DNA of 7,049 nt. It comes from Bacteroides sp. (lineage in GTDB: Bacteria; Bacteroidota; Bacteroidia; Bacteroidales; Bacteroidaceae). The position numbers and the translations under genes were made by a program. Shown one piece after another: positions 1-5,070 of this stretch; position 1 is the stretch's first letter; every line of letters starts with the position of its first letter. The stretch is from assembly GCA_030151845.1 (NCBI GenBank), contig JASLCM010000006.1, forward strand, positions 1-7,049, read 5' to 3'. The notes below the pieces were generated by a model. The model made no database searches. It had not been told where the DNA came from and saw nothing but the letters and a program-made list of their open reading frames with translations.

Positions 1-537
1 CTCTCCTGCTTTAAAAGTTCCCTCACCCTCTAAATTGTAACTGCATGAGTCGTAGTCTCCAATTGAGCCAGCTCCTGCGGCAAAAAGAGCTTTCCTAACC
101 TCCTCTGCCTGTTCACTAGGAACAAAGGTTACAAGTTTGAGTAAAGTTTCCGATTTAGGAGCTAAAACTTGAGTGTTTTTTAGTCCAATGAGTTGAGCAA
201 TTTTATGGCTCACCCCTCCCCATGTATTGTCTAAGTTGGTATGCGCAGCATAGATTACAAGGTCATGCTTGATCGCTTGGATGATGCATCGCTCAATGTA
301 ATCTTTACCTGTGATGGACTTACAGCCTTTAAAAAGTAGAGGGTGGTGTGCAATGATTAGATTATACCCCAGCTCTATGGCTTCATCTATCACCTTTTCA
401 GTAACGTCTAGACACAACAAAGCCCCTGTCGCTTCCACATCTGTCAATCCGATTTGCAAGCCAGAATTATCGTATCCATCTTGCAAGGGCAGAGGTGCGA
501 ACTGCTCAAGGGCGGCAATTATTTCTCTGATTTTCAT
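1..537 (-). CDS. NIF3/YbgI-type dinuclear metal-centre protein, N-terminal 179 residues (runs off left edge)
   Basis: The reading frame opens with ATG at 537-535 and stays open to base 1, giving 179 residues of a family member that in Bacteroidota usually has about 365. The N-terminus (MKIREIIAALEQFAPLPLQD, then 'YDNSGLQIG' at 22-30) is typical of NIF3. Two metal-ligand motifs are visible: the His pair in 'AHHPLLF' (64-65) and 'HTNLD' (99-103). The C-terminal HxxxE ligands lie outside the window. From about residue 134 ('KLVTFVP', 'EEVRKALFAAGAGSIGDYDSCSY') the chain enters the PII-like domain that long NIF3 proteins such as Bacillus YqfO carry between the two metal-binding halves. Family members form hexameric rings; E. 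coli YbgI and relatives are linked to GTP cyclohydrolase I type 2 annotation, but the biochemical role is unsettled. It is cytoplasmic, with no signal peptide. A Bacteroidota-like promoter element lies 22 bases before the start, so it is probably transcribed separately from the aldo/keto reductase upstream. Confidence 0.93.
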   Translation of the reverse strand, partial: MKIREIIAALEQFAPLPLQDGYDNSGLQIGLTDVEATGALLCLDVTEKVIDEAIELGYNLIIAHHPLLFKGCKSITGKDYIERCIIQAIKHDLVIYAAHTNLDNTWGGVSHKIAQLIGLKNTQVLAPKSETLLKLVTFVPSEQAEEVRKALFAAGAGSIGDYDSCSYNLEGEGTFKAGE

Positions 538-558
538 AGTTAAACGAAAATTTGACCA

Positions 559-566
559 CAAATATA
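559..566 (-). promoter_or_regulatory. Bacteroidota -7 promoter element for the NIF3 gene
   Basis: On the minus strand this reads TATATTTG, an exact match to the TAnnTTTG -7 consensus of the Bacteroidota primary sigma factor. Transcription would begin near 552, leaving a leader of about 15 bases before the ATG at 537. No good TTTG -33 element is seen 19-21 bases upstream, so the call rests on the -7 element and its position. Confidence 0.5.
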
Positions 567-573
567 GTCATAT

Positions 574-589
574 AAAAGGAGATATCCTT
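574..589 (-). terminator. Weak terminator-like hairpin after the aldo/keto reductase
   Basis: AAGGA (576-580) and TCCTT (585-589) pair around a four-base loop. Read on the minus strand, the stem runs into TTTT and lies between the reductase stop codon (652) and the NIF3 promoter. On the plus strand the same hairpin is followed by TTTTTT at 591-596. The stem is only 5 bp with two G-C pairs, so it may be chance. Confidence 0.22.
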
Positions 590-651
590 ATTTTTTGCAG
601 ACTAATCCTGGTCGCCTTTCCGCATCGCTTAGAGATTTCCTCTTTTCTCTT

Positions 652-1683
652 CTAAAATTTGAGTTGAGCATTGAGATAATCGTGTTTGTCTTGGTGCCAG
701 TAGGGATAAATTTTGGGTGCATAACTAGCACTATCTAGTTGATCCATCTCTTCCTGAGTTAGGTCCCAATCCACCGCCTCTAAATTCTCTAGAAGCTGCT
801 CTTCTGTTCTTGCACCAATAACGATGCTACTTACTGATGGACGTTGTAGTAACCAATTTAAAGCCACCTGCGATACTTTAATACCTCGTTCACCCGCTAT
901 TTTTTCAAGAACATCAACAATGTCATAAAGTCGGTCGTACGAAACAAAGGTATCTGCTATTGGTGAACCTCCTCTAGCCACTCTCCCATCCGAAGGTCGA
1001 GCCTCAGAGCGACGATATTTCCCTGCTAATCTACCTGCCGATAGCGGACTCCATACTACGGTACCAACTCCTTGGTCTAGTCCTGCGGGGATTAGTTCCC
1101 ACTCAGCCTCTCGATTTAGTAGGGAGTAGTATATTTGATGAGCAATGTACTTGCTCCAACCATATCTTTCAGATACGCACAGCGATTTCATGAGTTGCCA
1201 CCCCGAGAAGTTTGAACAGCCAATGTAGCGCACCTTTCCACTCTCTATTAAATGCTCAAGTGTTTTAAGTGTCTCCTCTACAGGTGTATTTCCGTCGAAA
1301 CCATGCATGTATAAGATATCGATATAGTCGGTGTTTAACCTCTTCAAACTAGCTTCACAAGCTTCAATGAGGTGCTTTCTTGATGAGCCACGCTGATTAA
1401 CATCGGGCCCCATAGCAAAAGTTGCTTTTGTTGAAAGAATAACCTTGTCTCTTCTGCCTCCAATGGCTTTGCCTAAAATGGTTTCGGCTTCGCCTCTAGA
1501 GTACATATCGGCCGTATCAAAGCTGTTGGCCCCATAATCTAGACAGATGTCTACCAAACGAGTTGCCTCTTTAACACCTGTATTTCCCCACCCTTCAAAG
1601 CCATGTGAACCTCCAAATGTTCCTGTTCCTAAGGTAAGTGCTGGGAGATGTAATCCTGATTTTCCTAATTGTTTGTACTCCAT
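652..1683 (-). CDS. Aldo/keto reductase, 343 aa
   Basis: A complete NAD(P)H-dependent aldo/keto reductase with the expected TIM-barrel length. The N-terminus 'MEYKQLGKSGLHLPALTLGT' is the usual first strand. The catalytic tetrad is visible: Asp56 and Tyr61 in 'FDTADMY', Lys86 in 'STKATF', and His127 in 'LYMHGFD'. 'GCSNFS' (155-160) and 'QIYYSLLNREAEWELIP' are standard substrate and cofactor loops, and 'VIGARTEEQLLENL' near the C-terminus is the segment that grips the 2'-phosphate or adenine end of NADP. It resembles the monomeric YajO/YghZ-like bacterial reductases, which reduce aldehydes or ketones to alcohols; the natural substrate cannot be read from the sequence. It is cytoplasmic. ATG at 1683 fits the family N-terminus and has an AT-rich leader without Shine-Dalgarno. 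No close neighbour suggests a pathway. Confidence 0.95.
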   Translation of the reverse strand: MEYKQLGKSGLHLPALTLGTGTFGGSHGFEGWGNTGVKEATRLVDICLDYGANSFDTADMYSRGEAETILGKAIGGRRDKVILSTKATFAMGPDVNQRGSSRKHLIEACEASLKRLNTDYIDILYMHGFDGNTPVEETLKTLEHLIESGKVRYIGCSNFSGWQLMKSLCVSERYGWSKYIAHQIYYSLLNREAEWELIPAGLDQGVGTVVWSPLSAGRLAGKYRRSEARPSDGRVARGGSPIADTFVSYDRLYDIVDVLEKIAGERGIKVSQVALNWLLQRPSVSSIVIGARTEEQLLENLEAVDWDLTQEEMDQLDSASYAPKIYPYWHQDKHDYLNAQLKF

Positions 1684-1705
1684 AATTAAGTTTGTTTTAA
1701 GTTAA

Positions 1706-1816
1706 AATGGGCTATTCGCCCTTCAATAATATAGAAATTGTCGTGTGTGTTTTTATAGATGCGATGAGATGCATCGTGATATTGGACAGTCTCTGTAGCG
1801 AGAACTGCATAGCCAA
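1706..1816. repeat. Possible degenerate interspersed repeat in the reductase leader region
   Basis: This part of the 309-base gap (1684-1992) has no supported gene but is rich in short symmetry. GGGC-tattc-GCCC lies at 1709-1721, CGATG-agatg-CATCG at 1762-1776, and GGCTAT (1710-1715) is matched by ATAGCC (1809-1814) at the far end, like short terminal inverted repeats of a roughly 105-base element. The look (GGGCGAATAGCCC and 'GATGCATC' units) resembles short interspersed repeats I associate with Bacteroidota genomes. That resemblance is an impression. Only one copy is in the window, so repetition cannot be shown here. Confidence 0.3.
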
Positions 1817-1863
1817 CAAGGTTATTAGCTTTTGTGTTTTAGTAATAAAGAGAGTTCTCTTAA

Positions 1864-1892
1864 CTAATCCAAGCATTCAATCAAAGGATTAG
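1864..1892. repeat. Perfect 7-bp inverted repeat, 15-base spacer
   Basis: CTAATCC (1864-1870) and GGATTAG (1886-1892) are perfect inverted copies, followed on the plus strand by CTTTTATT. It lies about 180 bases before the reductase start. It could be an operator or a weak plus-strand hairpin; no gene nearby on the plus strand needs a terminator. Confidence 0.3.
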
Positions 1893-1931
1893 CTTTTATT
1901 AACACAAAAAGGCTAGATTTCTTTTCTTGAT

Positions 1932-1972
1932 AAAAAAATCGAGCTACCTCTCTTTTAAGAAATAGCTCGATT
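1932..1972 (-). terminator. Rho-independent terminator of the EEP-GIN operon
   Basis: On the minus strand, 20 bases after the stop of the GIN-domain gene, a perfect 10-bp stem AATCGAGCTA / TAGCTCGATT (1963-1972 with 1937-1946) closes a 16-base loop and runs straight into a seven-T tract (1938-1932). This is a textbook intrinsic terminator for the two-gene unit to its right. It also insulates the reductase gene from read-through. Confidence 0.88.
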
Positions 1973-1992
1973 AAAGTTGGTGAAAATTATTT

Positions 1993-2841
1993 TTAGTCAA
2001 ACTTGATGCTACTTCCTTTAGCTACGTTTTGAATTTTATGGGTTGAATCTCCCTTTACACGAATCGTGCTTGCTCCTGTTGCCGTTAGCTTAGCTTCTCC
2101 TTTGAGGATATAGGAACCATTTGAAGCTCCAGAGTGTGAAACTGTACCCGTTATAGCTTCTAAATAAGCTGCCTTTATACTAGAGGCTCCACTTACCTTT
2201 GTGTGAATATCCTTGCATACCCCCACAACGGTTAAAGAGCTTGCACCAGACACTTCGGCTTTAATCTCTTCGGCATTTAAATTTTCTAGATCAATTCGAC
2301 TCGATCCTGAAAGCTCTATCTTTATCTGTTTGCTATTTTTGGCGTATCCTTTAAAGGTAGATGCCCCACTAACCTCTAACTGTAACTCTTGGTTATTGAG
2401 CTTTAATTGTTCGATAGTACTTGCACCCGACAGGTTGATGGTTGCTCTCTCCATTTTAAACTCATCGAGAGAGCTTAATTTAACAGCACCCGAAAGTTGA
2501 AGATGATCAAACGTTGGTAAGGTAAGAGTGGCTTTCATCTTAACTCTACCAAAAGGGTTGTTCTTTTTAAGCCAAGCCGAGAAGGTGTTTGTTTGCTTCA
2601 TCTCAATAACGAGTTGGTCGCTAAAAACCTGGGCTACGGTATGTGCTAATACCTCTTCACTGCTCTCTAACGTTAACTGATAACTGTTTCCCTGGATGAG
2701 CTCAACCTCCCAAGCATGAGAGATAAGAATGCTTCTAAAAGGGGTTAGCTTTATGCTCTTTTTACTCATCTTATCAGCTCCCCAACCAACTAGTGGGATA
2801 AGAAGAGAGAGGGTTAAAAAAAATAATTTACTTGGTTTCAT
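1993..2841 (-). CDS. Exported head-GIN-domain (DUF2807) beta-helix protein, 282 aa
   Basis: The first 22 residues (basic start, hydrophobic 'LFFLTLSLLIPLVGW', small residues 'GA') form a Sec signal peptide without a lipobox, so the protein is probably periplasmic or exported. The rest matches the head-GIN domain family (DUF2807, 'putative auto-transporter adhesin'). 'FRSILISHAWEVELIQG' (35-51) is the usual first strand pair, followed by a run of short beta-helix turns marked by SGA/SGS/TGA triplets at 117, 138, 158, 178, 198, 217, 237 and 256, almost exactly 20 residues apart. This predicts a right-handed helix of about eight coils with the Ser-Gly-Ala corners stacked. Despite the family name, no adhesion function or autotransporter barrel is evident. 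The gene starts 13 bases after the EEP gene stop, has no Shine-Dalgarno, and is followed by a strong terminator, so it is the second gene of that operon. Function is inferred only as surface or periplasmic structural or binding protein. Confidence 0.88.
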   Translation of the reverse strand: MKPSKLFFLTLSLLIPLVGWGADKMSKKSIKLTPFRSILISHAWEVELIQGNSYQLTLESSEEVLAHTVAQVFSDQLVIEMKQTNTFSAWLKKNNPFGRVKMKATLTLPTFDHLQLSGAVKLSSLDEFKMERATINLSGASTIEQLKLNNQELQLEVSGASTFKGYAKNSKQIKIELSGSSRIDLENLNAEEIKAEVSGASSLTVVGVCKDIHTKVSGASSIKAAYLEAITGTVSHSGASNGSYILKGEAKLTATGASTIRVKGDSTHKIQNVAKGSSIKFD

Positions 2842-2854
2842 ATACTAGCTAGAA

Positions 2855-3763
2855 TTAAAAATAAAGATCGACTAATAGTGGGAAGTGATCGGATGGCATT
2901 CGTGCTACATAATCTTTAAAAGAGACCTCTTTCGGAAAATCACCTGCTTGCAGCTCTTTGGATTGCGCTTTAGGTGAACGATAGGTATCGGTAAGAATTC
3001 CATACTTTTTGACCTTGAATGAGGGAGAAACAAAGATGTGATCAATTCTACTCTCGGTCATGAGGTTGGATTGAAAGGCATTAAATGTTCCATTTAAAGC
3101 ATACCGAATCGTTGCAGCCTCGTAGCTATCTTTCAACTTCTCAGAATCTCTCAAGATGAGGTAACTTTGGTGCGTTTGATCTACATTGAAATCGCCTGTT
3201 AGAACGACAGGTAGTTTTTTATTAAACTCCTCAATCTTACTTAGAATCAACTTTGCACTCTCGCGTCGGGCCAGAACACCTTGGTGATCCATGTGTACGT
3301 TGAGAAAAAGAAATTTCTTCTTTGTTTTTTTCTCTTTAAAGATTCCCCATGTACATACCCTAGGCAGTGAGGCATCCCATCCTTTGTTGGGCTTGTCTGT
3401 CTCTTCTCCCAACCAGAAAAAACCACTCTCAATCAACTTAACTCTATCTTTCCGATAAAGAATGGGAACGTATTCTCCTTTCTGCTTTCCGTCGTCTCGT
3501 CCCACACCGATGTAGTCAAACTGAGGCATATCGGTTAATAGATCGTCCAATTGTCCTTTCACAACCTCTTGCATACCTATAATGTCAAATTCGTAAAAGG
3601 CTATTAAGCTGACTATTACTGGCCGACGACTTTGCCACCCATCTCCTCGTTTAACATCGCCTGCGTTGTCATTGCGAATGTTATAACTACCCACTCGAAG
3701 ATCTTGAGCAAAAAGAGATAAAGCACAGAGGCAAAAAAAGAGTAAGAATACCTGTTTTTTCAT
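2855..3763 (-). CDS. Secreted endonuclease/exonuclease/phosphatase (EEP) family protein, 302 aa
   Basis: Residues 1-19 (MKKQ followed by 'VFLLFFCLCALSLFA') are a Sec signal peptide with likely cleavage before Gln20. The mature chain is a complete EEP domain with its metal and catalytic residues in order: Asn28 in 'SYNIR', Glu66 in 'GMQEV', His157 in 'NVHMDH', Asp191 and Asn193 in 'GDFNVD', Asp241 in 'RIDHIF', and the terminal 'SDHFPLLVDLYF' with Asp292-His293. This fold hydrolyses phosphodiesters or phosphomonoesters with Mg2+. Members include DNase I, exonuclease III, sphingomyelinases and inositol-polyphosphate phosphatases. The exported Bacteroidota group to which this belongs is uncharacterised in general, so DNA, phospholipid or sugar-phosphate substrates are all possible. 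It is the first gene of a two-gene operon with the GIN-domain gene. ATG at 3763 is chosen because it gives the full signal peptide. Confidence 0.93.
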   Translation of the reverse strand: MKKQVFLLFFCLCALSLFAQDLRVGSYNIRNDNAGDVKRGDGWQSRRPVIVSLIAFYEFDIIGMQEVVKGQLDDLLTDMPQFDYIGVGRDDGKQKGEYVPILYRKDRVKLIESGFFWLGEETDKPNKGWDASLPRVCTWGIFKEKKTKKKFLFLNVHMDHQGVLARRESAKLILSKIEEFNKKLPVVLTGDFNVDQTHQSYLILRDSEKLKDSYEAATIRYALNGTFNAFQSNLMTESRIDHIFVSPSFKVKKYGILTDTYRSPKAQSKELQAGDFPKEVSFKDYVARMPSDHFPLLVDLYF

Positions 3764-3797
3764 AGTTTTGTAATGTTGTTTTTTGATTTCTATGGAT

Positions 3798-3805
3798 TAA
3801 AGGTA
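3798..3805 (-). promoter_or_regulatory. Candidate -7 element for the EEP-GIN operon
   Basis: Reads TACCTTTA on the minus strand, seven of eight positions of TAnnTTTG, 34 bases before the EEP start codon, so the leader would be about 28 bases. No TTG is seen at the -33 spacing. The position between the upstream terminator-like hairpin and the gene is right, but a near-match in AT-rich DNA is easily found by chance. Confidence 0.3.
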
Positions 3806-3808
3806 GGT

Positions 3809-3836
3809 AAAAAAAGAGATTTTTTTTCACTCTTTT
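3809..3836 (-). terminator. AT-rich terminator-like hairpin after the YD/RHS-like gene
   Basis: AAAAGAG (3812-3818) and CTCTTTT (3830-3836) pair around an 11-base loop; on the minus strand the stem's last bases merge into a seven-T run (3815-3809). It lies 46 bases after the stop of the gene at 3883-4572. The stem has only three G-C pairs, so termination may be partial. Confidence 0.4.
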
Positions 3837-3882
3837 GAGAAAACATGCTATTACGGAACTCTTTTTTAGCGTAAGCCCATCT

Positions 3883-4572
3883 TTAGGTCGGGTAATATTC
3901 TATTTCTCGCTTTATAAAATTGATGCTTTCTCCCTTGAGAGTAGCCTCTGCCAAGGTCCAGTTTTGGTGATCATCCCACTTCATAAAATGAGTCGTTTTA
4001 GCCTCTTTCTCCTTACCGTAATCGTAAGCAATGGACTTCATTAATAGCCCTTGGGAATTATAGGTAAAGATCTCCTCGAATTGTAAGACTTTTCCTCGGT
4101 TAAAAATTTTGCGAGATAGACACTGACCGTTGGGGCTGAATGTCTCTCGTGTATGTGTGTAGAGCGTGGCATCCTCCTTATCGTAAGTGATAGTATCTTT
4201 CCGATTACTGGATTTTTCAATGAGAACCTCTACTTTCTTTATATCCTCCTGCAAATACTCATAGATGACCCAATAAGCTTTGTTTTTGGTTTGTTTGAAT
4301 CGTCTGCTCCAGTTAAAAAGTTTTCCATCTAGGTACTCTTTTATCTCTCCATCTAGATAGGTGTAGGTTAGCGTATAATCCATGTACTTTTTGTCTACAT
4401 ATGAAACCTCTTTGATCCGCTTGCCTTCAAAATTATACCAAGACTCTACTATATCACTCAAAACCTTGGTGGGTAGTGAGTAATCATCCTCCTTTTCAAA
4501 GTGGTAAAAACTATATTTTACCCGCTTTACAGGGCCCAAAAGCTCCCAAAGTCCGTAGTTGTTCTCTTTCAT
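3883..4572 (-). CDS. YD/RHS-like repeat protein of unknown function, 229 aa
   Basis: There is no signal peptide or membrane segment, so the protein is probably cytoplasmic. It opens with 'YGLWELLGPVKRVKYSFY' (residues 5-22), like the 'GLKGPVKSV' opening of many Bacteroidota proteins built from loose tyrosine-rich YD/RHS-type beta hairpins. Such hairpins recur: 'TLTYTYLDGEIKEY' (67-80), 'REIFTYNSQGLLMKS'-like segment around 165-180, and the closing block 'WDDHQNWTLAEA...REIEYYP' (199-228), which matches the family ending '(D)xxGNW...REIEYY'. Family role is unknown; I assign none. The start is taken at 4572 because a strong Shine-Dalgarno sits five bases upstream; in-frame ATG at 4587 and TTG at 4599 would add 5 and 9 residues but have no such site. 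No promoter-like element is seen in its 107-base leader, so it may be transcribed with the broken lipoprotein gene upstream (4680-4957). Confidence 0.8.
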   Translation of the reverse strand: MKENNYGLWELLGPVKRVKYSFYHFEKEDDYSLPTKVLSDIVESWYNFEGKRIKEVSYVDKKYMDYTLTYTYLDGEIKEYLDGKLFNWSRRFKQTKNKAYWVIYEYLQEDIKKVEVLIEKSSNRKDTITYDKEDATLYTHTRETFSPNGQCLSRKIFNRGKVLQFEEIFTYNSQGLLMKSIAYDYGKEKEAKTTHFMKWDDHQNWTLAEATLKGESINFIKREIEYYPT

Positions 4573-4576
4573 AGGT

Positions 4577-4584
4577 TCCTCCTT
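4577..4584 (-). promoter_or_regulatory. Strong Shine-Dalgarno deciding the start at 4572
   Basis: On the minus strand the sequence reads ATG-AAGGAGGA-ACCT-ATG. AAGGAGG complements the 16S rRNA 3' end almost completely and is four to five bases from the ATG at 4572. It lies inside the alternative reading from the ATG at 4587, so that upstream ATG is unlikely to be the real start. The other starts in this window have no comparable site. Confidence 0.65.
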
Positions 4585-4609
4585 CATGCTTAGTAACAAG
4601 CAGATGGGG

Positions 4610-4639
4610 CTCTTGGTTTCAAGAGAGCACTCTTTTTTT
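4610..4639. other. Stem-loop in the leader of the YD/RHS-like gene
   Basis: CTCTTG (4610-4615) and CAAGAG (4620-4625) form a 6-bp stem with a four-base loop. Seven T's follow on the plus strand at 4633-4639, but seven bases beyond the stem, further than in a normal intrinsic terminator, and no plus-strand gene lies to its left. On the minus strand it is a leader hairpin about 38 bases before the start codon at 4572. Role unknown. Confidence 0.3.
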
Positions 4640-4679
4640 AGTCTGAATTAAAAGTGGATAGGTCTAGGTACTTAGTCGC

Positions 4680-4957
4680 TTAAGGAGAAGCTTTATTTTG
4701 CCAGAGGCTCTTCCTTTTTATTAAGGAGTAGTCGATTGAAAACTTGTGTATAAGTTCTCCCCTTGATACGGACTTTTCTATTGGATGTGTTGCTTTGTCA
4801 TACAATTGTATAGGTGAATTTCTCTTGCTGAATGAGGTGCTCTCCCCGAATTTCGAGTCTGGTTTTAGGCAGAACTGTAAAATGAGCTCCTCTCCTTCGC
4901 AAGAGGCTAAAAAAGGGAGTAGGAAAAGGAGAAAATAGAGATGTAGGCTATTTTCAT
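4680..4957 (-). pseudogene. Probable frameshifted small lipoprotein gene
   Basis: In this otherwise empty stretch the minus strand has a frame, open from 4955 to a TAA at 4682-4680 (91 codons), that begins ENSLHLYFLLFLLPFLASC: a polar start, a long hydrophobic core, and the lipobox L-A-S-C with Cys at 4901-4899. The Cys is followed by acidic 'EGEEL', as expected for surface-directed Bacteroidota lipoproteins. The frame has no usable start codon; a TAG lies six bases before the ATG's out-of-frame neighbour. Yet an ATG at 4957 sits right there one base out of phase: ATGAAAATAGC gives MKIAYIS... and stops after 16 codons, while one extra A would give MKNSLHLYFLLFLLPFLASC and a 92-residue lipoprotein. 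A promoter-like TAGCTTTA lies 20 bases upstream of that ATG. The mature part is not a family I recognise. It may be a true pseudogene, a sequencing error, or chance; one missing base in an A-run is the simplest reading. Confidence 0.42.
4931..4955. repeat. Perfect 8-bp inverted repeat at the broken start site
   Basis: GAAAATAG (4931-4938) and CTATTTTC (4948-4955) are perfect inverted copies around nine bases. On the minus strand the first arm includes the G of the ATG at 4957 and the four-A run where the lipoprotein frame is off by one. In RNA it would put the start codon at the foot of an AT-rich hairpin. Confidence 0.5.
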
Positions 4958-4976
4958 AAGCTTTCTATTTGCACTT

Positions 4977-4984
4977 TAAAGCTA
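4977..4984 (-). promoter_or_regulatory. Candidate -7 element for the frameshifted lipoprotein gene
   Basis: Reads TAGCTTTA on the minus strand, seven of eight matches to TAnnTTTG, with transcription expected near 4970 and the ATG at 4957. The short leader resembles that inferred for the NIF3 gene. No -33 TTTG is seen. It may also drive the YD/RHS-like gene downstream. Confidence 0.28.
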
Positions 4985-5042
4985 TTCATTCTACACGAAA
5001 ATAAATAACTCGTTTGCAATGTTTTATAACAGTTTATATTAC

Positions 5043-5050
5043 TATCTTTC
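5043..5050 (+). promoter_or_regulatory. Candidate -7 element for the SDR epimerase gene
   Basis: TATCTTTC matches seven of eight positions of TAnnTTTG and lies 20 bases before the ATG at 5071, a leader of about 14 bases. A TTTG at 5013-5016 is 26 bases upstream, longer than the usual 19-21, so the pair is imperfect. Together with the minus-strand candidate at 4977-4984 it would make a compact divergent promoter region. Confidence 0.28.
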
Positions 5051-5070
5051 ACTCTTTAGATGGGTTATTT

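Noticed and set aside
311..655. Plus-strand 114-codon frame
   Set aside because: Lies mostly antisense to the well-supported NIF3 gene; a shadow frame with no domain.
1707..1892. 61-codon plus-strand frame MGYSPFNN...
   Set aside because: Cys-rich, no recognisable domain, runs through the repeat-like DNA and ends in the arm of an inverted repeat; no support as a gene.
3835..4044. Plus-strand 69-codon frame with hydrophobic stretches
   Set aside because: Antisense to the end of the YD/RHS-like gene and its terminator; hydrophobicity is the usual result of reading the complement of charged codons.
4573..4599. Upstream starts (TTG 4599, ATG 4587) for the YD/RHS-like gene
   Set aside because: The strong Shine-Dalgarno serves the ATG at 4572 and would be buried in the coding sequence otherwise.
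4744..4938. Plus-strand 64-codon frame starting at TTG
   Set aside because: No family, no promoter or ribosome site, TTG start; antisense to the lipoprotein-like frame, which has far better features.
5014..5070. TTG-initiated extension of the SDR epimerase by 19 residues
   Set aside because: The family begins at the Rossmann strand MKRIILTGGTG; the extension overlaps the candidate promoter and has no conserved residue.
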